64,000 nt of DNA from Diabrotica undecimpunctata (lineage: Eukaryota > Arthropoda > Insecta > Coleoptera > Chrysomelidae). Shown here piece by piece: positions 55,298 through 64,000 of this stretch. The translations under genes and the position numbers were made by a program. The notes below the pieces were generated by a model. That model ran no database searches and was not told where the DNA came from. It saw only the letters and a list, made by a program, of their open reading frames with translations. Location of the stretch: the NCBI RefSeq assembly GCF_040954645.1, contig NC_092808.1, positions 86,249,389-86,313,388 on the forward strand. Direction: 5' to 3'. How positions within the stretch are numbered: the first letter of the stretch is position 1; every line of letters starts with the position of its first letter.

Positions 55298-56903
55298 CAC
55301 TCGCGATCATAAAATCCGGGTCATCTTGAAAATTTAAAGTTTCTTAAATATTTTTGCCTCTGGTGAAGTAATAACCTTTTTTTTTGGCTAACGTATTTTT
55401 TATTTGTCATCAATGTTTGGTTTGAAAGAAAAAAAAATGGTTTTTTATTGTTTTTATTGAAAAAAAAAAACAGAAAACAAATCAAATTGTTGATAAAACA
55501 GACATACAAAAAAAAAATGGAAAATACAGAACGTGGTAAAAAATTAGTGAAATTTCAATGACCAATATCGTGTATTGCCTCCCCTTGTTCTAATAACCTC
55601 TTGCAGACGACGTGGCATACTCTCAATTTTTCTCCGGATTGCATGTTGTGGTATGTTATTCCACTCTCTCACTAACAGATCCTTAAGCTCCTGTACGTTG
55701 TTAGGAGGAGGTGTATGGGTTTGAATACGTTTTTTCAAATCGTCCCAGAGATGTTCGATGGGATTCAGGTCCGGAGACCTAGCTGGCAAGGGTACCCTCG
55801 TAATTCCAACTTCGTCCAAGTATTACATACTGATCCTGGCAACGTGCGGTCGCACGTTGTCCTGCATAAAAACGGCGTTTTCTCCAAGCCTTGCCATGTT
55901 GGGCATAACATGTTCTTCCGGAATCTCCGTAATGTACCTTCGTGCAGTTAGGGACCCATTTTCGATGAAGGGTAATTCTATGTGGAAGTCGAAAGATATA
56001 CCTCCCCAAGCCATGACCGAGCCTCCACCAAATGGCATTCTTGGAGCAATGCAAGCTTGTGAAAATCGTTCACCGGTTCTCCTCCAAACTCTTACACGTC
56101 CATCGGATCCAGTTAGGCAGAAACGGGATTCATCTGAGAATAACACTTTGCCACAATCGTTAATTCCATAATGCGCATATTGTCGAGCAATAGCTAGTCG
56201 TGCAACTCGAGGCACCCGGCGAAGTTGCGGTCCTCTAGCCATTACCCGAGAAGATAGTCAAGAAGAACGAAGTCTTCTTCTGACTGTTGCAACACTAAAA
56301 TTGCGATTTCGTACTTCCTCTAGACGATTTTGATGCATAACCGCAGTTGAGGTCCGGTTTCGTAAAGCCTGAAACACAAGGAAACGGTCATCTAGTGCCT
56401 TGGTCGTTCTCCTTCGTCCAGAGCCAGGTCGCCTGGTTAGCAAACGTGCCTCCTGAAAGCGTTGAAGCACTCGTTGAACCGTAGAAAGGCTTACGCCAAC
56501 AGTTTTTGCGACTTGCCGTTGAGTGTGACCGTCTTCCACAAGTGCAACAATTTGTGGCGTTTCAACAACAGTCAAAGGCATTTTTGTCAAAAAATAAACA
56601 CTAATGGCACTAATAAACACTAATGGTGGTAATAATAAACGTTTGTCTGTTGCATTTGAACAGAAAGTCGAAGTACAAACGAGACATTTAAAACAAGCGG
56701 AGTTACAGGTAGCGTTAATTTTGGGAAGTGTGCACTTTACCGCGAAATCGGCACTATTGGAATTCTTTGTTACAAAGGAAACCGCAACAATTCTCAGAAA
56801 CATGCATTAGTTTGTATTTGTGTTATTATTATTTACGATAAAGCTCGTTAAAAATGAAATATCGGTGATTTTCAAGGTGACCCGGATTTTATGATCGCGA
56901 GTG
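55298..56903 (-). mobile_element. Tc1-like transposon, 1.6 kb, near-perfect termini
   Basis: Inverted termini of about 36 bases with one mismatch, starting CACTCGCGATCATAAAATCC at both ends, flanked by TA at 55296-55297 and 56904-56905. One transposase gene lies inside, on the minus strand. The length and single gene are normal for a Tc1-type element. Confidence 0.92.
55544..56581 (-). pseudogene. Tc1-like transposase, one frame with two nonsense codons
   Basis: Cut-and-paste transposase, 345 codons from ATG 56581 (MPLTVVETPQ), the normal family length. Order: first HTH (about residues 10-45, VEDGHTQRQVAKTVGVSLST), GRRR linker, second HTH to about 105, in-frame TGA at 56258-56260, DDE domain with FSDESRF (first Asp), MQDNVRPH (second Asp), in-frame TAA at 55823-55825, then SPDLNPIEHLWD with the Glu (34-residue spacing class). 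No frameshift. The upstream in-frame residues to 56803 are outside the gene because they precede a good ATG. Confidence 0.9.
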
Positions 56904-56905
56904 TA

Positions 56906-58251
<1,346 letters not shown>

Positions 58252-58296
58252 ACGGCATTAAGTGAACTCCGCCCATGTTAAAATTCAGGTTCAATT

Positions 58297-58341
58297 GAGC
58301 TCCGTGGTCAAGTGGATACCGATATACGGAGCTCACTTGAC
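58297..58341. other. Pseudoknot-like interleaved inverted repeats
   Basis: GAGCTCCGT (58297-58305), GTCAAGTG (58307-58314), ACGGAGCTC (58326-58334), CACTTGAC (58334-58341): two inverted pairs in the order A B A' B', the layout of an H-type pseudoknot. TGGTCAAGTGG (58305-58315) also resembles a pol III A box. 58342-59099 otherwise shows nothing. Confidence 0.5.
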
Positions 58342-59099
58342 AATTCCGTAATATTGGTTCAGTCGATTCATCAACATGTAGAGTTTAATAATTTATAAAA
58401 ATTTTTTGGAGCCCGTAAATACCCCTGTATCATAAATGTATATCGCTTAGTTCACGTGTATATATTATAGGGGTCGTTCAGATCTTCTTCATTGTATATT
58501 TGAACCATACGTTTATCGGTTTAAGTAAGCTCTGAGAGTTTGGCAACTGTGCGATTATACCGTATGTTTTCAACATATACCCTGAACGGTTTATATGGGC
58601 TCCTTATTTTTATCTACTGTTTGTAGACAGTGGAATGTCATACGCATTACACTGTGTAACAGAGGATATTATATTACCTGGTATAACTAAGTACTAAAAT
58701 GTAACTGGTTCTTTAAAAAACAGGTATGTAGATACAAAAGGATTTGGGCTTATTATTGAATGAAATGTTCGCTTGCATCGAAAATTTTATTTTTTCTGTA
58801 TTTTTAAAGATGTTGTTTTTTTATTTAATATAATTTTATTAGTTCAATTAGTTCAAGAAATTTCGTAATATATTTTGTTTACGTGAGTATGTCTTTGTAC
58901 ATTTTATGTAAGCATCTGAATAATAAAAACTACTTTTATTTTATCCAATCTTCTGCGATATATTGTATAAAGCTTTTTTAATATTTTAGTTCTGGTCTTA
59001 TTTGTGTACTACATATGATATCTTGATAGAAGGTTATCTCAAAATAAATATGGTTAAGTGCTACAATAGATATTTTTGTGTTAAAATTAATAGACAGAA

Positions 59100-60430
59100 T
59101 GGTTAATTTGTCTAACAAGGTATATTCGGCAGCAGAAGCATATAGTACAAGCGTCTATGTTTTAAGGGCGGAAGGACGTGCGCCTCATTTTTAGCTGACA
59201 AGCTTGCGAAGAATATTATTTCTGGTCCTCAATTTACCTTTTAGTTTTAAACAATAATCTGTGACTGACCCGGTGTAATACAAACTATTTTCAAGGAATT
59301 TATAGGAAGTCTACAGTTCAATGATTTTATGACAAGATTGGATGTTCAGTTTTGTGAAAACGTCTATGTCGAGGAAATTGAAGGAGCACCCACGAGTTTT
59401 TCAGGGGTTTTGGCTGAAAATTGATTCATAGTTTATTTTTATTGTGCAATAATAGGTGTCTCGTCTATATAATAGAAGTCCTAGTATCTACCGGTATGGA
59501 TCGTTTGTTTGTGTAAATGTTATACAGTGTAGGTGCCTTTATGCTACCCCAAGCGAGACCGTTCTTCATCTGCTATTCTTAACATTGAGTGATACAAAAA
59601 ATATTCTCTTGTGTAGGCATACGCAAATAATATAAGTGAGTTTGTTATCTAAGGGGATATCGTATAGTTTTTCGAGAAATATTTTGTAATTTAAGGTGTC
59701 GTAAGCGGCATTTGGATTGAAAAATACCACCCCTGATACCCGATATTTTTCGTACCCGTCTTTGATGTGTTGGGTAAGATTTAGCATTTGTAATGTACCT
59801 GATCTTCCCTATCTATAGCCACTTTTGTCTTTTAATTTGAGCTTTTCTTCAAATATCGGTGAAATCATATTAACGATCTTGTGCAAAAGTATTTTAAATA
59901 GCTGACAAAATAAAGATATTGGCCGATAGTTTTTGTGGTCGTTGGAGTTTTTGCCAGGTTTAAGCAAGGTAACAACTTTGGCTTGTCTCTAGATTTTGGG
60001 TGTTTCCATAATTTGAATACAGTTGTTCATCATCCGGATAAGCCATTGTGGTGTTTTTGGTCCAGATTTCGTAATAAGCTTTGTGCTCAGATCCTCAATG
60101 TCGGTAGTTGTATTATTTTTCATTAAATATGTAGATGGTGGATCCAAGCTCAACATCGTTGAAAGTTTCTCTGAAAGCTGACTGGTTTTGTCCTTTCTTA
60201 CTTTGAGTTATTCTTTGCTTTTTTTCCGACAGAGATAGCATGTCTATATCTATAATGTGGTTTTCAGCGATAAGCTTTATTCCAAATACCCTACGTTAGG
60301 CCCTATATGTGTTTCCTGCACTAGAAATAAGTCAGATTCGTGTTTAGCGCATATGTCTGATAAGTTTAAGTAAAGTAAAATTTCTTAATCTCTAGATATA
60401 CCCTTAACAGTTATAAACATTATGTTATTA
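59100..60430 (-). pseudogene. Non-LTR reverse transcriptase (Jockey/R1-type), degenerate
   Basis: Sense order on the minus strand: VVTLLKPGKNSNDHKNYRPI and SLFCQLFKILLHKIV (about 59860-59960), GYRxGRSGTLQMLNLTQHIKD (59760-59815), VVFFNPNAAYDTLNYKI with the first catalytic Asp altered in context (59690-59740), KTRGCSFNF (about 59365-59395), and KLRTRNNILRKLVS (about 59200-59245). It covers RT blocks 1 to thumb. Stops and shifts are numerous. The endonuclease and 3' end were not located. Confidence 0.65.
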
Positions 60431-60436
60431 GAATAG

Positions 60437-60456
60437 TTGGTCCTAAAAAGGACCAA
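60437..60456. repeat. Perfect 8-bp hairpin
   Basis: TTGGTCCT, loop AAAA, AGGACCAA. The surrounding 60431-61034 shows no gene. Confidence 0.7.
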
Positions 60457-61034
60457 TTTGACAAAATCATATTAAAGGGGTGACTGAAGAATTAGCCGAT
60501 TAATTATTTAATCATTACCCTGGGTATACCCGATTGTGGTGGTTTTCTTAGTACTTAAATTTTCGTAAAGGCTCGTTCTTTGAACCCCATAAGTAATGCC
60601 TAATATTTTACTTTTTATTGAAAATTTAAATTTTACATGCCGTGTATTACTTTTTGACGTTATTTCGAATCAGATTTGTATAGTAATAATTTAAGGTATT
60701 AAAGAGCCTGTTTGTGGAAAATAAATAAGTTTGTGATATCGTTCGCAACTCATATATAGATAATAAAAAAATAAAAACAGTTAAAATAGGTGTAAAAAAT
60801 TTCAACTTCATACATCGGCGCCATTGTTCAGGTGATGGGTTTATCACAGATATCAAAGGTTACATTTTAATTCAAGGTTCTATTTGCGTATTTTCAATAT
60901 TAAAAGAGTAGGAAAAGACACGTTTATGCTTTTTTTTTAAATCTATTCTATTTTCTTTCTAGAGTTCCGTCTTTTTTGAACGACCTGTGGTCTTTTTTCA
61001 ATTGGACACTTGTCCAAGGCTATGACAAATACTT

Positions 61035-61130
61035 TGTCCTCTGCTATTCTAAATTAATATGACTGATTCATTATTTTCTCTAAACATTCTGTCCTCTGCT
61101 ATTCTACATTAATATGACTGATTCATTTTC
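61035..61130. repeat. Tandem duplication, 55-bp unit
   Basis: TGTCCTCTGCTATTCTA...ATTAATATGACTGATTCATT begins at 61035 and again at 61090 with one substitution. Confidence 0.8.
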
Positions 61131-61154
61131 TCTTTCTTGCAGCTATTTTAATGT

Positions 61155-62155
61155 TTATCCTGTGTATCTTTTTCTACTTCTTCTTCTTCTTCTTCTTTTT
61201 ATATAGCCATGACTCTGCCTGTTTTTCAATGTGCCTCCAGTAAGTTGCCGTTCCATGGTTTTCGTGGTCTTCCTACTGATCGTCTTCCTATTGCGTAACC
61301 GTCTCTTGCCGTGTCTACTACTCTATTTGTTGTCATTTGGCTTATATGATCGTTCCATTCTACTCTTCTATTTCTTAACCAGTTCTTGATGTTCTTCACC
61401 TTGCATCTACATCGTATATCTGTACTTCTAGCTCTGTCCCATAGTGTCTTACCATCAATTTTTCTAAGTGTTTATATCTCTGTTGTTTCTAACATCCTTT
61501 TTGTCCTGTTTATGTCAGGTCTTGTTTCTGCTGCGTATGTCATTATTGTAAATTTTGTAAATTCTGCCTTTGGTTTCTTTCCCGATATTTTTATTTCTTC
61601 ATATTGTTTCATTTAGGCAGCCTGCGGCTCTGTTTGCTCTATTCAGTGGATCTTCCACTTAAGTTTCGAGCTTTCCGTAGCTAGATAATGTGATACCTAG
61701 ATATTTAAACTTCATCACTTGTTCTATTATCTGACCTTCCAGCTCCAATTAAAATATTAGTAAACTTGCTGTTGTAACCATGCATTTTGTCTCTTTTGAG
61801 GAAATTAACATGTTAAATTTTCTGGCGGTTATATGAAATTGGTGTAGCATACGTTGTAAATCATCTTTACTTTGAAAGAATAGTACTGCGTCGTCTGCAT
61901 AGCAGATTATTTTAATTTGTTTTTCTCCCATTTGGTATCCTCTTTTATTTCTTACTTTTTATTATTTCATCCATAATCCGGTTGAACAATAGAGGACTCA
62001 GGAAATCTCCCTGTCTTATCCCATTACCAGCTTCAATAGGGTCGGTTAGTTCTTCTTCTACTTTTACTTTTATTGTGTTGTTTTGGTATATTTTATATTT
62101 TCGATTGTTTTGATTATTCAATGAAATTGACATTAATTTGATAGTTTCCATTTTA
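61155..62155 (-). pseudogene. RTE-like non-LTR retrotransposon, 3' half
   Basis: Sense order on the minus strand: METIKLMSISLNNQ...GIRQGDFLSPLLFN (61945-62151), then ICYADDAVLFFQSKDDLQRM (61749-61931, catalytic ADD), then VEWNDHISQMTTNRVV (about 61325-61375) and GRRSVGRPRKPW (about 61255-61290), ending in a (GAA)n tail seen as CTTCTTCTT at 61167-61196. It covers the palm to C terminus. Stops and shifts. The 5' half is missing. Confidence 0.75.
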
Positions 62156-62389
62156 TTAGTACTGATGGTATATAACTAGCATCTGTTGGTACTATATATC
62201 AATTTGAACATGTGGAAGTAAGAGCACTCTCTTGTTAGTAATTTCAGTGTAAATTATGACGAAACCAGAAATAACCCATAATATTATCCCACACCTCAAA
62301 GGTCTGCCTCGCTGTATCTGGGAGACGCAATAATTCGCTTTTGATAGATATAAACAAAAACCCACTAAGACGAACACAACATAAATCAA

Positions 62390-64000
62390 TAAAATCCGTC
62401 AACCTGTCAATAGGGACATACAATATTAGATCGATGTCTACGGATGAATAAGTACATGAACTGAAAGAAGAATTAACAACCTTAAAATGAGATATCATAG
62501 GCCTATCAGAAACTCGACGAAAAGAAGAAACCCGAATACAGCCTATGTCATACTTAAAATAAGAAGAACATTAATTAAAATTATCTAGGTATATGCCCCC
62601 ACGACAGCTTATGATGACGGAAGATATCGAACTATTTTATGAAGATATATCAAAGACTATGGAAGAACATAAAAATCGTCTTATACTAGTAATTGGAGAT
62701 TTCAATGCCAAACTGGGTAGAAAACTAAACAATGAAGAAACTAAAATAGGAGATTTTGGCTATGGTCAGAGAAATGATAGAGGTGCTACTTTGATGAACT
62801 ACCTAGAAGAAAAGCATCTATACGCAATGAACTCCTTTTACAAAAAGAAGCCCCAACGAAAGTGGACATGGGTCAGCCCTAATGGATCCACAAAAAATGA
62901 GATCGACTACATACTGTCCACGGAACGATATATCATTAAAGATGTAACAGTTCTTAACAGATTCACAACAGGTAGCGATCACTGGATGGTCAGAGCAAAA
63001 ATTAGTGTTGACGATAACTATGAAATGAAAAGAAAAATAATTAAAAACTAGGATCTAGTAGATAGAAACAAACTAGGGCAATATAAAGAGATATACAAAG
63101 ACCTATTAAAAGAACAACTTACTTAAAAATTAGACAGTGATGACAAAGATATAGATGAAATAGACAACATACTTACAGCAACGATGATTACATCAGGAAA
63201 AGAAATAGCAAAAAAGGATCTAAAAAAGAACAATTATATATCAACAGAAACAAAGAAGCTTATGGATAAAAGAAGGAAGCTATAGAATATGTAGAAATCA
63301 ATAAAACAATAAGCAGAATAATAAGAAAAAATAAGAGAAAAGAACAAGAAATAAAAAGAGAAAAAGTAATACAAAACAACAAAAATATGAAATGCTTTAG
63401 ACCGAAATTAGGTAAGTGTGAAATAAACAAAAAAAAAAAAGATGAAAACGGACTAGAAACAAACGTTAAAGATGACATTATAAATATTATCCACCATTTC
63501 TACTCAGAACTATATAAAACAAAAAAGGAACCACCAGAAACAATTAAAAACCAACTTAAGGCTAAAGTAAAAAATGTCAACTCAGAGCTACAGCCAGAAA
63601 TAAGCAAATCAGAAATAAAGAAGGCATTGAAAGAAATGAAAAACAACAAATCGCCAGTAAAAGATGGAATAACTGCAGATATGCTGAAATATGGTGGAAA
63701 AGTGGTAATTAACAATCTACATTCCGTTTTTAACAAGATATTAAAAGAAAAAAGAATCCCAAACAACTGGAAGGAATCCGTAACCATTATCCTACACAAG
63801 AAAGGGGATAAAGCAGATATAAAAAACTACCGTCCTATAACACTCCTCAATGTAATGTATAAACTCCTAACAAAAATTTTAACCAATAGATTGACGACAA
63901 AATTCGATGGATACCAGTCAAAAGAACAAGCTGGTTTTAGAAAGGGATTCAGCACAAGTGACCATTTACTAAGTATGAAAATACTTATAGAACGAGCAAA
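62390..64000 (+). pseudogene. RTE-like non-LTR retrotransposon, endonuclease and RT start, runs off window
   Basis: The plus strand carries an apurinic-type endonuclease: IGTYNIRSM (about 62412), IGLSETRR (about 62498), GDFNAKLG (62696-62720), EIDYILS (about 62898) and TGSDHWMVRA (62970-62998), with the long clean frame 62593-63048. RT follows in shifted frames: YSELYKTKKEPPE (about 63498), ISKSEIKKALKEMKNNKSPV (about 63600), NNWKESVTIILHKKGDKADI and YRPITLLNVMYKLLTKIL (63828-63880), AGFRKGFSTSDH (about 63929). Stops and shifts occur before the RT, so it is dead or poorly preserved. 62156-62389 separates it from the oppositely oriented copy. Confidence 0.78.

Noticed and set aside
56582..56803. 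N-terminal extension of the Tc1-like transposase upstream of 56581
   Set aside because: The ATG at 56581 gives the normal family length and start; upstream residues are unlike any transposase.
58297..58380. A tRNA gene (A-box-like TGGTCAAGTGG, GGTTCAGTC downstream)
   Set aside because: No cloverleaf with acceptor and T arms could be drawn; pairs interleave instead.

Overview
The window is AT-rich, intron-poor eukaryotic DNA made almost entirely of transposable elements in different states of decay. The families (Gypsy LTR elements, piggyBac-like, Tc1-like, pogo-like, PIF/Harbinger, Penelope-like, Jockey/CR1-like and RTE-like non-LTR elements) point to an arthropod, most likely an insect. I cannot name the species. 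I found no host gene, rRNA, convincing tRNA gene or CRISPR array.

Layout. 1-14611: two Gypsy elements in tandem on the minus strand, sharing one LTR; the left one runs off the window edge and the right one is nearly complete (gag, protease, RT, RNase H, integrase) with one frameshift near the integrase C terminus. 14612-18985: a long-inverted-repeat (fold-back) element whose left tip is cut by the Gypsy LTR and whose middle holds a piggyBac-like transposon flanked by TTAA. 19303-20548: a dead pogo/Tigger-like element. 21324-26970: a second LTR element with LTRs about 1% diverged and one intact gag-protease ORF but no RT, RNase H or integrase. 27046-31858: a hammerhead-like motif, pieces of Tc1, piggyBac, RTE-like and PIF elements, then an uninterrupted copy of the fold-back element, which serves as the empty site for the piggyBac insertion at 15529-18277. 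31939-34669: a pogo-like element with many internal TACCGACC motifs and a broken transposase.

35700-47640: mostly dead non-LTR elements. A Jockey-like copy on the minus strand is cut by a Penelope-like element that carries a 12-bp target duplication, and it also neighbours a CR1-like copy and a piggyBac remnant. 48192-49742: a pogo-like transposase remnant followed by a PHD-type zinc finger. 50106-52647: remnant of a third LTR element. 52650-56903: endonuclease, RTE and mariner-like scraps, then a Tc1-like transposon with near-perfect termini and a single-frame transposase carrying two nonsense codons. 56904-64000: AT-rich DNA, a (TA)n run, a pseudoknot-like element and non-LTR elements, the last two being head to head.

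The genes do not form a host pathway. Their relations are those of elements inserting into each other, and several insertions can be ordered: fold-back element, then piggyBac and Gypsy inside it; Jockey, then the Penelope-like element inside it; a Tc1 fragment, then the gag-protease LTR element next to it.
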